Positions 15,932 to 26,557 of a stretch of DNA of 64,000 bases are shown piece by piece. How positions within the stretch are numbered: the stretch's first letter is position 1; each line of letters begins with the position of its first letter. Source of the stretch: Streptomyces olivaceus. Lineage in GTDB: Bacteria > Actinomycetota > Actinomycetes > Streptomycetales > Streptomycetaceae. The DNA is taken from contig NZ_JOFH01000030.1 in NCBI RefSeq assembly GCF_000721235.1, forward strand, positions 26,064-90,063. Reading direction: 5' to 3'. Made by a program: the position numbers and the translations under genes. The notes beneath the pieces were generated by a model. The model was given only the letters and a program-made list of their open reading frames with translations. It was not told the origin of the DNA and searched no databases.

Positions 15932-16125
15932 CGGCGCTCACCGGCGGGGCCTGCCTGACCATGGGTTTCCCGAGGGCCGAGCCCCTCCCCCGTGGGTGAG
16001 TCCCGGGCCGTCCCTGGGCCGTGCGAGGGGGGTCGACGCCGACCGACGATGACAGACGTCGACTGACCACCCGCAGGTCAGAGGGGGTGCTCCGAGCATC
16101 ACCGCAGGTGGCCACCACCGAAGGC

Positions 16126-16148
16126 GAGTTGAGCAACTTCTGAGGGTC
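16126..16148 (+). repeat. attR core, right copy of 23-bp direct repeat
   Basis: Identical over 23 bp to 6510-6532 and immediately followed, after one base, by the protease stop codon (minus strand, 16150-16152). The core therefore lies just outside the 3' end of the protease gene, so integration leaves that gene intact. Confidence 0.85.
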
Positions 16149-16149
16149 C

Positions 16150-17010
16150 TCACCCCTTGGTGACGGCCTCCTTGATCCACCCCAGTGCCGCGTAGGTGGA
16201 GCCGTAGACCGCGTGCTGGTCGAGGCTGCCCCGGGAGACCACGCCGAGGACGGTCCAGGAGCCGCCCTGCCGCGCGAGCAGCGGGCCGCCGGAGTCCCCG
16301 GAGCGCGTCGTCTGCGGCCACTTGCCCTCGCCGGGCAGGGCCTCGACGCACAGCTCGTGCGGCTCTATCGGCTCGCCGCTCATCCCGGGGCAGCGGTCGG
16401 GGCCGATGACGTGCGTGTTCAGCTCGCGCAGCTTGGTCGGCAGCGGCAGCCAGGGGTCGTCGGGGCTGTCCGGCAGTTCGTGGTCCCCCCACCCGAGGGT
16501 GCGCACCGCGTCGCCGGGCCGCGACGGCGCACGGGGCAGGCTCGCGGGCTCGGCTCCGACCGGCGCGTCGAGTGCGAGCAGCGCGACGTCCTGGCCCGGC
16601 GTGCCGTCCTCCGGCGAGCCGACGATCCGCGTGCCGTGCCGGAGCCGGCCGCCCTGCGTACGGTCGTTGCTGCCCAGCCGCACCTGGACCTGCCGCGGGT
16701 CCACGTAGGTGGACGTGGAATCGCTCTCGCGTGCGAGCAGGCAGTGCTTGGCGGTGAGGATCCACTGCCGTGCCACAAGTGTTCCCCCGCAGAAGTGGTC
16801 ACCGCTCTCGCGGTCCTGCAGGGAGGCCATGAAGGGGTAGGTCCGGGTGGCCTCTTGCCCGCCGGTGATGGCGTGCGCCGGGGCGACTGCGGTGGCCAGG
16901 AGAGCCGTCAGCACGCCGGATGCGCACACCGCGCGTTTCAAAAGGGTCGCGCGCCCTCCGCGCGGGCTGCTGGAGGCGCTGTCGCTCTTCGTCTTCGGTG
17001 GGGTGTTCAT
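16150..17010 (-). CDS. Secreted trypsin-like serine protease
   Basis: A 286-aa S1-family protease. The start at ATG 17010 gives a signal peptide (RAVCASGVLTALLATAVAPAHA) followed by a mature start ITGGQEATRTYPFMAS. The catalytic triad is visible: His in WILTAKHC, Asp in GQDVALLALD and Ser in TRSGDSGGPLL, with paired cysteines. It is probably exported and degrades protein outside the cell. The AICE right end abuts its 3' end. Confidence 0.92.
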   Translation of the reverse strand: MNTPPKTKSDSASSSPRGGRATLLKRAVCASGVLTALLATAVAPAHAITGGQEATRTYPFMASLQDRESGDHFCGGTLVARQWILTAKHCLLARESDSTSTYVDPRQVQVRLGSNDRTQGGRLRHGTRIVGSPEDGTPGQDVALLALDAPVGAEPASLPRAPSRPGDAVRTLGWGDHELPDSPDDPWLPLPTKLRELNTHVIGPDRCPGMSGEPIEPHELCVEALPGEGKWPQTTRSGDSGGPLLARQGGSWTVLGVVSRGSLDQHAVYGSTYAALGWIKEAVTKG

Positions 17011-17283
17011 GCGGGCAGTCGAGCACGCGCTTGCTTGCAGCGAAGTAAGCATCCGCGCGGCGCCCGGGCGGCCTCCGGAGGGGGGGCCGAGGGTGTCCCG
17101 GCGGCCTCCGGGGCGGCCGGCGCCGAACCGCTTGCGACCCGGCGGGTGGAGGTCGGTCTTCGACCCAGGTCTGATCGCGGCCTCGCCCGAAGTCGGAGCC
17201 GGGCCGGTCCTGCGGGCCGATGTGCCGGCCGTCGCGGACCAGCAGAGTCACTGCCGTACGGTTCCCTCCCGGAAGGACGTCTC

Positions 17284-18756
17284 ATGCGCAGAAGCATGTC
17301 CCTGGCCCTCACCGCGGCCGCGCTGGCGGTGACCGCGCTGCCCGCGACGGCGTCCGCGGCGCCCTCGGCGGCGGACAAGACGCCGGCGAGCGCTCTGGAG
17401 TGGGGGCCGTGCCCCGCGGACGCCGCCGCGCCGCGCCTGCAGTGCTCGACGCTCGAAGTGCCGCTGGACTACCGCGATCCGGACGGCCGGAAGATCGAGG
17501 TGGCCGTGTCCCGGCTGGCGAGCGAGAAGCCGTCGAAGCGGCGCGGTGTCCTGGTGACCAACCCGGGCGGCCCCGGTGGCGTGGGGCTCCTGTACCCGGC
17601 CGTCCTCGCCGCCTCGGGGCTGCCGCAGGAGGTCGTCGACTCCTACGACATCATCGGCTTCGACCCGCGCGGTGTCGGCCACAGCACGCCGGTGACCTGC
17701 GACCTGACGCAGGAACAGCAGTGGCGCGGCAACTTCCCGCCCTACGCGCACACCGCGGCCGACGTCACCCGGGAGGTCGGCCACGCCCGGCAGGTCGCCG
17801 AGCAGTGCAAGACGTCGAGCACGGCGGAGATGCTGCCGCACACCACCACCGCCAACACCGCCCGCGACATGGACCGCATCCGGGCGGCCCTCGGCGAGTC
17901 GAAGGTGTCGTACCTCGGAGCCTCCTACGGCACCTACCTCGGCTCGGTCTACGCCACGCTCTTCCCGCAGCGCGGCGACCGCATCGTCCTCGACAGCAAC
18001 CTGGGCCCCGGCGGCTACGACGCCACCGCCATGCGGTTGATGGCCCGCGGCATGGAGGACCGCTTCCCCGACTTCGCCGCGTTCGCCGCCGCGCACCCCG
18101 AGTACGGCCTGGGCTCCACACCGGAGCAGATCAAGGCCAAGTTCTACGAGCTGGCCGACCGGCTGGACGAGAAGCCCGTGCAGGGCGTCAACGGGATCGC
18201 GTTCCGCGGGTTCACCTTCGAACAGCTCTACGGCGACAGCACCCTGCCCAAGCTCGCCGAGTTCTGGCAGGCGGTCGACACGGGGGGCGAACTGCCGCTC
18301 CCGGAACTCCCCGCCGGCCTGGAGAACCTGCTGGCCTCGCGCTTCGCCGTGGTCTGCGGCGACTCCCGCTGGCCGGGAACGGTCCGCGAGTACCAGCGCA
18401 ACGTCGCCGTGGACCGGGTCAGGTACCCGATGCTGGGCGGCTCGACGGCGAGCATCAACCCCTGCGCCTTCTGGCCCGAGGAGCGGACCGAACCGCCGGT
18501 GCGCATCACCGGCCGGGGCCCCTCGAACATACTGATGCTGCAGAACGAGCGCGACCCCGGCACTCCGCTGGCCGGGGCCCGCAAGCTGCGGCACGCCCTG
18601 GGCGGACGCGCCACGATGGTGACCGTCGACCAGGGCGGCCACGGGGTCTACCCCTACGGGCGCAACACCTGCGCCAAGGACGCGGCGAGCGCGTTCCTGG
18701 CCACCGGTGAGCGCCCCTCGGGTGACCTGCGCTGTGCGGCGGAACCCGCCGAGTAG
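17284..18756 (+). CDS. Secreted alpha/beta hydrolase, tripeptidyl-aminopeptidase-like
   Basis: A 490-aa protein from ATG 17284 with a signal peptide (MRRSMSLALTAAALAVTALP ... ATASAA). It shows the SlpD/TAP-type layout: oxyanion segment TNPGGPGGVG, nucleophile elbow YLGASYGTYLG, acid ERDPGTPLAG and His DQGGHGVYPYG. Members remove tripeptides from the N-terminus of extracellular proteins, which would fit the divergent protease gene. The exact specificity is not certain. Confidence 0.9.
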   Translation: MRRSMSLALTAAALAVTALPATASAAPSAADKTPASALEWGPCPADAAAPRLQCSTLEVPLDYRDPDGRKIEVAVSRLASEKPSKRRGVLVTNPGGPGGVGLLYPAVLAASGLPQEVVDSYDIIGFDPRGVGHSTPVTCDLTQEQQWRGNFPPYAHTAADVTREVGHARQVAEQCKTSSTAEMLPHTTTANTARDMDRIRAALGESKVSYLGASYGTYLGSVYATLFPQRGDRIVLDSNLGPGGYDATAMRLMARGMEDRFPDFAAFAAAHPEYGLGSTPEQIKAKFYELADRLDEKPVQGVNGIAFRGFTFEQLYGDSTLPKLAEFWQAVDTGGELPLPELPAGLENLLASRFAVVCGDSRWPGTVREYQRNVAVDRVRYPMLGGSTASINPCAFWPEERTEPPVRITGRGPSNILMLQNERDPGTPLAGARKLRHALGGRATMVTVDQGGHGVYPYGRNTCAKDAASAFLATGERPSGDLRCAAEPAE

Positions 18757-18820
18757 TCCCCTTCGCGGGTGGCCGACGGGGCCCGGGACGAGTTGAGGAA
18801 CCCGTCGGCCTCGGCGCAGG

Positions 18821-20032
18821 ATGGCCGACATGACCTCCATGAGCCCGAGCGCCCGCCCCCTCCTGAACCGCCGGCTCGCAGAGTTCGGGACGACGATCTT
18901 CGCCGAGATGTCCGCCCTGGCGGTACGGACGGGGGCGATCAACCTCGGGCAGGGCTTCCCCGACACCGACGGCCCCGAGGAGGTCCGCGAGGCGGCGGTG
19001 CGGGCGCTGCGCGACGGGCGCGGCAACCAGTACCCGCCGGGGCCCGGCGTCCCGGAACTGCGGACCGCCGTCGCCGCGCACCAGCTCCGCCGGTACGGCC
19101 TGTCCTTCGACCCCGACACCGAGGTCCTGGTCACCGCCGGGGCCACGGAAGCCATCGCCGCCGCGCTGCTGGCGCTGCTGGAGCCCGGCGACGAGGTCGT
19201 GGCCCTCGAGCCGTACTACGACTCGTACGCGGCCTGCATCGCGATGGCGGGCGGCACCCGGGTGCCGGTCACCCTGCGCCCGGGTACGGCGGACGGGGAG
19301 CCCGCCTTCCGCCTCGACCTCGACGAGCTGCGCGACGCGGTCACCGACCGCACCCGCCTGCTCCTGCTGAACACCCCGCACAACCCCACGGGCACCGTAC
19401 TGACCCGGGACGAGCTGGCGGCCGTCGCCGAGCTGGCCGTGGAGCGCGACCTGCTGGTGGTGACCGACGAGGTCTACGAGCACCTGGTCTTCGGCACCGC
19501 CGAGCACGTCCCGATCGCGACCTTCCCCGGGATGCGCGAGCGGACCGTGACCATCGGATCGGCCGGCAAGACGTACGCGTTCACCGGCTGGAAGGTCGGC
19601 TGGGTCACCGCCGCGCCCGCCCTGCTCACGGCGGTCCGCTCGGCCAAGCAGTACCTGACGTACGTGGCCTCGGGCCCCTTCCAGTACGCGGTCGCCGAGG
19701 CGCTCGCGCTGCCGGATGCGTACCTCACCGCCTACCGGCAGGACATGGAGGCCAAGCGGGATCTGCTGTCGGCGGGGCTCGCGGAGGCGGGCTTCGGTGT
19801 GTACCGGCCCGCCGGGACGTACTTCGTCACCACCGACATCCGCCCGCTCGGCGAGAGCGACGGCTTCGCCTTCTGCCGCTCCCTGCCCGAGCGCGCCGGC
19901 GTCGTCGCCGTCCCCAACGCGGTCTTCTACGACCACCGGGAGGAGGGCGCCCCCTTCGTGCGGTTCGCCTTCTGCAAGCGGGTGCCGGTCCTCGAGGAGG
20001 CGGTGGGGCGGCTGAAGTCACTGGCGGGGTGA
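18821..20032 (+). CDS. PLP-dependent class I/II aminotransferase
   Basis: A 403-aa fold-type I aminotransferase. Visible marks are GFPDTDGPEEV, VTAGATEAIAAALLALLEPG, NTPHNPTGTVL (PLP-binding Asn), VVTDEVYEHLVF and the Schiff-base Lys in TIGSAGKTYAFTGWKVGW. The sequence resembles kynurenine/methionine or succinyldiaminopimelate aminotransferase-like enzymes; the substrate cannot be fixed. A start nine bases later (MTSMSPS) is also possible. It is followed by a terminator against the convergent YbjN gene. Confidence 0.9.
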   Translation: MADMTSMSPSARPLLNRRLAEFGTTIFAEMSALAVRTGAINLGQGFPDTDGPEEVREAAVRALRDGRGNQYPPGPGVPELRTAVAAHQLRRYGLSFDPDTEVLVTAGATEAIAAALLALLEPGDEVVALEPYYDSYAACIAMAGGTRVPVTLRPGTADGEPAFRLDLDELRDAVTDRTRLLLLNTPHNPTGTVLTRDELAAVAELAVERDLLVVTDEVYEHLVFGTAEHVPIATFPGMRERTVTIGSAGKTYAFTGWKVGWVTAAPALLTAVRSAKQYLTYVASGPFQYAVAEALALPDAYLTAYRQDMEAKRDLLSAGLAEAGFGVYRPAGTYFVTTDIRPLGESDGFAFCRSLPERAGVVAVPNAVFYDHREEGAPFVRFAFCKRVPVLEEAVGRLKSLAG

Positions 20033-20039
20033 GCCGCGC

Positions 20040-20146
20040 CGGAAACCGCGGGAGCCCGGCTCGCGCCGGAAACGGCGGGAGCCCGGCCCCTCGACCGGGA
20101 CGCTGAGCATCCCTCGGCCGGGGGCCGGGCTCTCCCGGCGCGCGCC
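20040..20146. terminator. Bidirectional terminator between convergent genes
   Basis: An imperfect long hairpin is formed by GGGAGCCCGGCCCC near 20080 and GGGGGCCGGGCTCTCCC near 20122. It is preceded by a near-duplicate of GCCGGAAAC(C/G)GCGGGAGCC (20038 and 20063). It separates the aminotransferase from the YbjN-like gene. Confidence 0.6.
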
Positions 20147-20172
20147 GGGGCGCGCGGCGGCGTACGGGCCGG

Positions 20173-20709
20173 CTACTCGCCGTCCTCGTCCGCGGGCTTC
20201 TCCGACCCGTCGGCGTCCTGCTCCAGGCCGAGCTGCTCCACGAGCCACCGGTCGAACTCGATGGCGGCGCGCACCCAGCTGACCGTCGAGGAGACGAAGT
20301 GCTCCAGGCTGACACCCATGCCGATCAGCATCTGCGCCTCGCCGATCAGGCGGACCGTGCCGTCGTCGTGGGTGTGGGAGTACACCTTGGGCCACAGCGT
20401 GCGCCGGTTCCAGTCGTCGACCGACTCCAGCAGCTGCTGCTTGTCGTCGATCTGGTGGGGCCGGTCGTAGAACGTCCGCACCGAGAAGATCTGCTGGTCG
20501 TCCTCGCCGCGGAACATGAAGTACGTACGGAACTGCTCCCACGGCGCCGCGAGGTCGCCCTCGTCGTCGACGACGTACTTCAGCTCCATCTGATCGAGGA
20601 GCTGCTTCACAAGATCCTGATCCGGGACGACGGGGCCCGCCGATCCTTGCGGCTGCGGCTCTGGCTGCTTGCCCCCGAAGTTCGGAATCGAGGACGGGTC
20701 GATGCTCAC
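20173..20709 (-). CDS. YbjN-domain protein
   Basis: A 178-aa protein with a GTG start at 20709 behind AAGGGAAA. It has a Pro/Gln-rich N-terminus (IPNFGGKQPEPQPQGSAG) and a YbjN/type-III-chaperone-like domain (LVKQLLDQMELKYVVDDEGD, FRTYFMFRGEDDQQIFSVRT, RLIGEAQMLIGMGVSLEHFV). The domain is often a sensory or chaperone-like fold; its role here is unknown. It ends with an acidic tail. Confidence 0.83.
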   Translation of the reverse strand: MSIDPSSIPNFGGKQPEPQPQGSAGPVVPDQDLVKQLLDQMELKYVVDDEGDLAAPWEQFRTYFMFRGEDDQQIFSVRTFYDRPHQIDDKQQLLESVDDWNRRTLWPKVYSHTHDDGTVRLIGEAQMLIGMGVSLEHFVSSTVSWVRAAIEFDRWLVEQLGLEQDADGSEKPADEDGE

Positions 20710-20952
20710 CGTGAATTTCCCTTCGTACGGATCTGGCCATCCTCCACCATGCGGGGAGGGGCGTGGCAAGCCCGCCGGGGCCCTGTCGGCCGTGGGCCGA
20801 CCTGATCCGGCCGGTCGGGTGCAGCCGTGCGGCCCCCTCGGGTGCCGGCGTCGGCCGTTCCGGGTGCCGGCGTCCGACGGCGGGGCGCCGCCGGGCGTAC
20901 GGCGGCCCGCCACCCACCTGGGGTGACGGGCCGCACGGCGTGCCGGTGGCGG

Positions 20953-23550
<2,598 letters not shown>

Positions 23551-23672
23551 GTTCTGGCTCTCCTCCTCGCGTCGGCCGTCGGCGGTGTCCGGCCGGTCTC
23601 CATGGCTCCCGGTGTCCCCGGTACTGAGTCTCTCGATGTCTCTCGATTACTGACTCAGGCAACGTGCACAAA

Positions 23673-23693
23673 GTTGAGTCTATTCCACTCAAG
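23673..23693. promoter_or_regulatory. HAIR-type HspR operator of clpB
   Basis: GTTGAGT at 23673-23679, a 7-bp spacer, then ACTCAAG at 23687-23693. This matches the HAIR consensus CTTGAGT-N7-ACTCAAG at all but one position. It lies about 120 bp upstream of the clpB start. HspR is encoded at 29185-29652 in this window. Confidence 0.88.
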
Positions 23694-23841
23694 GCAGGAA
23701 CGGCACGTGTCCCCGCCGGGAGGCACCGGGGTCACCAGGGTGGCCGTGGCGGGTCGGGGCCGCGTCGCACGAGACCCTTTTCGGCCACTCTGCGGGCGGG
23801 GCCGGAAGCATGCGATACGGCGACATGTCCGCGCATACGAC

Positions 23842-23878
23842 AGCGGCGTCACCGTGTTCAGGTCACGGTGACGCCGCT
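23842..23878. terminator. Terminator hairpin downstream of the Rieske-like gene
   Basis: Perfect 15-bp stem (AGCGGCGTCACCGTG at 23842-23856 with its complement at 23864-23878) and a 7-nt loop. It lies 46 bp past the stop of the minus-strand gene at 23925. Confidence 0.75.
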
Positions 23879-23924
23879 GCCGGGGGGAAGCACCTGAGCG
23901 ATTTGTTACGACGGGGGAATCGCG

Positions 23925-24260
23925 TCAGGCACTGCGGGGGGTGGCCGAGAAGGTCCTCACTTCGAGGACGTCCGGCTGAGCGAGCCGGTGGTCCCTCTGA
24001 TCCAGGTTCACAAAAATCATTCCGTACCGGATGGCACACCGCACAGGCTGCGGCGCCCCCCGAGGCCGCCGCAGACACCGGTACGCCCGCACGTCGCCGT
24101 CCTCGTCCAGCGTGACGACGACCGGCTCTCCGAAGACGGTCACCATCAACGAGTCACCGGGGTGGGGGATCGCGGTGACCAGGTCGATGAAGTGCCAGCC
24201 GGAGCGGTAGGCGGTCGCCATCTCTCGACGGAAGGAACGGTCGTCGGGTGGGGTCGTCAT
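23925..24260 (-). CDS. Small Rieske-like fold protein lacking cluster ligands
   Basis: A 111-aa protein. Its body (RSGWHFIDLVTAIPHPGDSL, then FGEPVVVTLDEDGDVRAYRC and YGMIFVNLDQ) follows the start of Rieske oxygenase alpha subunits: WH..IP..GD...GEPVVV..DEDG.VRA. The iron-sulfur ligands C-x-H and C-x2-H are not present; CLR and a lone Cys stand at the expected places. It may be a degenerate or repurposed Rieske fold. It is 5 bp downstream of the secreted peptide gene, and divergent from the first LuxR-HTH paralogue. Confidence 0.6.
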   Translation of the reverse strand: MTTPPDDRSFRREMATAYRSGWHFIDLVTAIPHPGDSLMVTVFGEPVVVTLDEDGDVRAYRCLRRPRGAPQPVRCAIRYGMIFVNLDQRDHRLAQPDVLEVRTFSATPRSA

Positions 24261-24265
24261 GGCGA

Positions 24266-24451
24266 TCAGTTCCAGGAGGTGTCGTCGGCAACGTCCGCAC
24301 CCGCGACCACCGCCGTAGACCCCGCATCCGCCCGGACGTCGCTGGACTTGCCGGCCAGGCCGCTCGCGGCCCCGAACACCACAACGGCGGAAAGAGCAGC
24401 GGCAAGTACCGAGCGAAGCATTCTCTTACTCATAGTCGGCTTCGTCCTCAC
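24266..24451 (-). CDS. Small exported peptide
   Basis: A 61-aa frame with GTG start at 24451 preceded by GAGGAG. It has an N-terminal basic region and hydrophobic helix (RMLRSVLAAALSAVVVFGAA), a likely signal peptide. A short acidic remainder ends VADDTSWN. The mature part would be about 30 residues. The function is unknown; tight linkage to the Rieske-like gene suggests a two-gene unit. Confidence 0.6.
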   Translation of the reverse strand: MRTKPTMSKRMLRSVLAAALSAVVVFGAASGLAGKSSDVRADAGSTAVVAGADVADDTSWN

Positions 24452-24564
24452 TCGATGGTCTCCTCTTCCCCCGTCGGATAAGACGATGGCTCATTCAGGC
24501 ACGTCATGGCCACACAATCGGTGCATCATGTTCCTGCATGTTCAGGACCCTGGGGGGTGGAAAA

Positions 24565-25548
24565 TTGGGGACAAATGAGACACAAGCGGCACATCCCCAC
24601 GCCATAACCGATCTGTGTGACGAAGGCAGCCGAATCTACGTCACCGCGCTGCGGGCGGGCCGCGTCGCTCGTGCGGACGTCGAGTCGGCACCCTGCCTCA
24701 TGGAGTTCGCCCTGCTCCACCCCGACCCGGACGACGCCACCTGGCTGCGCCCCGTGCCTCCGACGGTCGCGCTCGCACAGCGTCTTCACCCGATCGAGCG
24801 GGAGATCACGGAGCACCGGCGCCTCGCCGTCCAGATGGCCGACGCGTTCGAGCCGTTCATGGCCGCAAGCGCGCAGGACACCGCCTCCACTCACGCCATC
24901 ACCGTGCTGGAGGGCAGGGACCGGATCAACGCGGCGCTCAACCTCGCCACCTCCCAGAGCCAGACCGAGGTGCTCACCGTGCAGCCCGGCGGCCGCCGGC
25001 TGGAGAGCAACCTGCTGAAGGGCCTCGAACGCGACAGGCCCCTGCTCGATCGCGGGGTGCGGCTACGGACCCTCTACCAGCACACGGCCCGGCACAGCCC
25101 GGAGACACTCGCGTACGTGGATCAGATCGCCACGGGCAAGGTCGAGGTCCGCACCATCGACGAGCTGGTCGAGCGGCTCATCATCTGCGACGAGACCGTC
25201 GCGTTCATTCCGACCCGGGAGGACCGGCAGGTCGCCCTGGAACTTCGCCACCCGGGGCTGGTGCGGTACCTGATCAAGGTCTTCGAGTTCATGTGGGCCC
25301 GTGCGGTGCCGCTCAAGGTGGGAACGCCGTACGAAACCGCTCCCGACGGCATCACCGACATCCAGCACTCCATCGCCAAGCTCCTGGTGGAGGGGCACGT
25401 CGACGAGGCCATCGCCCGCCGGCTGGGCATGAACGTCCGGACCTGCCGGGCCCACATCGCCAAGCTGGCCTTGGCCCTCGGCAGCGGCAGTCGCGCCCAA
25501 CTCGGCTTCCTCATTGCTCAGTCCGGGATCCTGGAGAAGGATCAGTGA
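24565..25548 (+). CDS. TrmB/LuxR-HTH type regulator, paralogue 1
   Basis: A 327-aa protein if TTG 24565 is used; an ATG at 24538 without ribosome site is the alternative. Alignment by eye with the next gene places its start at this TTG. The middle part (VLTVQPGGRRLESNLLKGLE, VRLRTLYQHTARHSP, DETVAFIPTREDRQVALELR) is a PLD-like/TrmB sensor domain without obvious catalytic HxK. The C-terminus is a LuxR-type HTH (HSIAKLLVEGHVDEAIARRL, NVRTCRAHIAKLALALG). It probably regulates the divergent secreted-peptide operon. Confidence 0.8.
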   Translation: MGTNETQAAHPHAITDLCDEGSRIYVTALRAGRVARADVESAPCLMEFALLHPDPDDATWLRPVPPTVALAQRLHPIEREITEHRRLAVQMADAFEPFMAASAQDTASTHAITVLEGRDRINAALNLATSQSQTEVLTVQPGGRRLESNLLKGLERDRPLLDRGVRLRTLYQHTARHSPETLAYVDQIATGKVEVRTIDELVERLIICDETVAFIPTREDRQVALELRHPGLVRYLIKVFEFMWARAVPLKVGTPYETAPDGITDIQHSIAKLLVEGHVDEAIARRLGMNVRTCRAHIAKLALALGSGSRAQLGFLIAQSGILEKDQ

Positions 25549-25576
25549 TCCCCAGCAACGAAGAGAGAGCCCCCAC

Positions 25577-26557
25577 GTGACCCCGAAGACGCATCGCCAC
25601 GGAGCGGAGGAGTTGTGCGACGCGGGTCTGGAGCTCTATGCCCGCGCGCTGCGCGAAGGCCACCTTCCCAGCACCGCGGTAGCGGCTGCTCCCTGCCTGC
25701 TCGACCACGACCTGCTCCACCCCGCCGTCGAGGACCTGGACCGGCTGGAGCCCGTGTCGCCGACTGTCGCACTGCAACGCCTGCTCCGTTCTTCCGAGGA
25801 GCGCGTTGCCGGCGAACGCCGCCGCGGACAGCGACTCGCCGACACCTTCGAGCCCCTCATACGTCTGGGCGCCGGAGACACCGCCCACACGGACACCCCT
25901 GCCCTCAGGATTCTCAGCAGCAAACGGCGTACGACTCAGGCCATCGAGGACGCGATGGCCAAGGGCAGACGTGAGATCCTCGCGATCCAGCCGTACGACT
26001 CGCACGTCACCAGACGCCCCGAAGTACTCGAAGGGGCGATCAAGCGGGACCAGGAGTTCCTCGACCGCGGTGCCCGTGTCCGTGCGCTGTACCAGCACAC
26101 GGCCCGGCACGCCGGCTACGCCCGCGCCCGCTACGAGCAGCTCACCGGTGACGTCGAGGCGCGGACGCTGGACGAGGTCACCGACCGGCTCATCATCGTC
26201 GACCGCACCGTCGCCTTCATCCCCGCCAGCACCGACCGCTCACTCGCCCTCGAAGTACGCCACCCCGCACTCATCGCCTACTTCGTCAACACCTTCGACC
26301 GCCTCTGGCACCTCGCCACCCCCATGCACCCCCAAGCCGTGCACCCACCCACCCTCAACGGCATCACCCCACGCCAACGCGCCATCGCCGCCCTCCTCGT
26401 CGAAGGCCACACCGACACCGACATAGCCGACCGCCTCGGCATGAACGTCCGCACCGCCCGCGTCCACATAGCCAAACTCGCCACCACCCTCGGCAGCGAA
26501 AGCAGAGCCCAACTCGGCTACCTCATCGGGCAGTCCGGGATTCTCGACCAGGGATGA
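25577..26557 (+). CDS. TrmB/LuxR-HTH type regulator, paralogue 2
   Basis: A 326-aa paralogue of the preceding gene, starting at GTG 25577 (VTPKTHRHGAEELCDAGLEL). It shares YQHTARH, TLDEVTDRLIIVDRTVAFIP and the C-terminal HTH (RQRAIAALLVEGHTDTDIAD, RTARVHIAKLATTLGSESRA). The gap to paralogue 1 is 28 bp, so both are probably cotranscribed. Its 3' end overlaps the convergent third paralogue by 35 bp. Confidence 0.85.
   Translation: MTPKTHRHGAEELCDAGLELYARALREGHLPSTAVAAAPCLLDHDLLHPAVEDLDRLEPVSPTVALQRLLRSSEERVAGERRRGQRLADTFEPLIRLGAGDTAHTDTPALRILSSKRRTTQAIEDAMAKGRREILAIQPYDSHVTRRPEVLEGAIKRDQEFLDRGARVRALYQHTARHAGYARARYEQLTGDVEARTLDEVTDRLIIVDRTVAFIPASTDRSLALEVRHPALIAYFVNTFDRLWHLATPMHPQAVHPPTLNGITPRQRAIAALLVEGHTDTDIADRLGMNVRTARVHIAKLATTLGSESRAQLGYLIGQSGILDQG

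Larger units (their letters stand above)
6510..16148. mobile_element. AICE of the pSAM2 type, complete, about 9.6 kb
   Basis: A 23-bp perfect direct repeat (6510-6532 and 16126-16148) encloses, in order, int, xis, rolling-circle rep, small membrane spread genes, an FtsK/TraB-like translocase, a KorSA-like GntR repressor, a GNAT enzyme, a long hairpin and small cargo genes. This order matches the modular plan of pSAM2-like elements. Integration is not in a tRNA gene: the right core ends 1 bp before the stop codon of a secreted protease gene. The element appears intact, with no broken core gene. Confidence 0.9.

Noticed and set aside
24538..24564. ATG 24538 as start of LuxR-HTH paralogue 1
   Set aside because: No ribosome site and extra residues not shared with paralogues; TTG 24565 fits better, though not proven.
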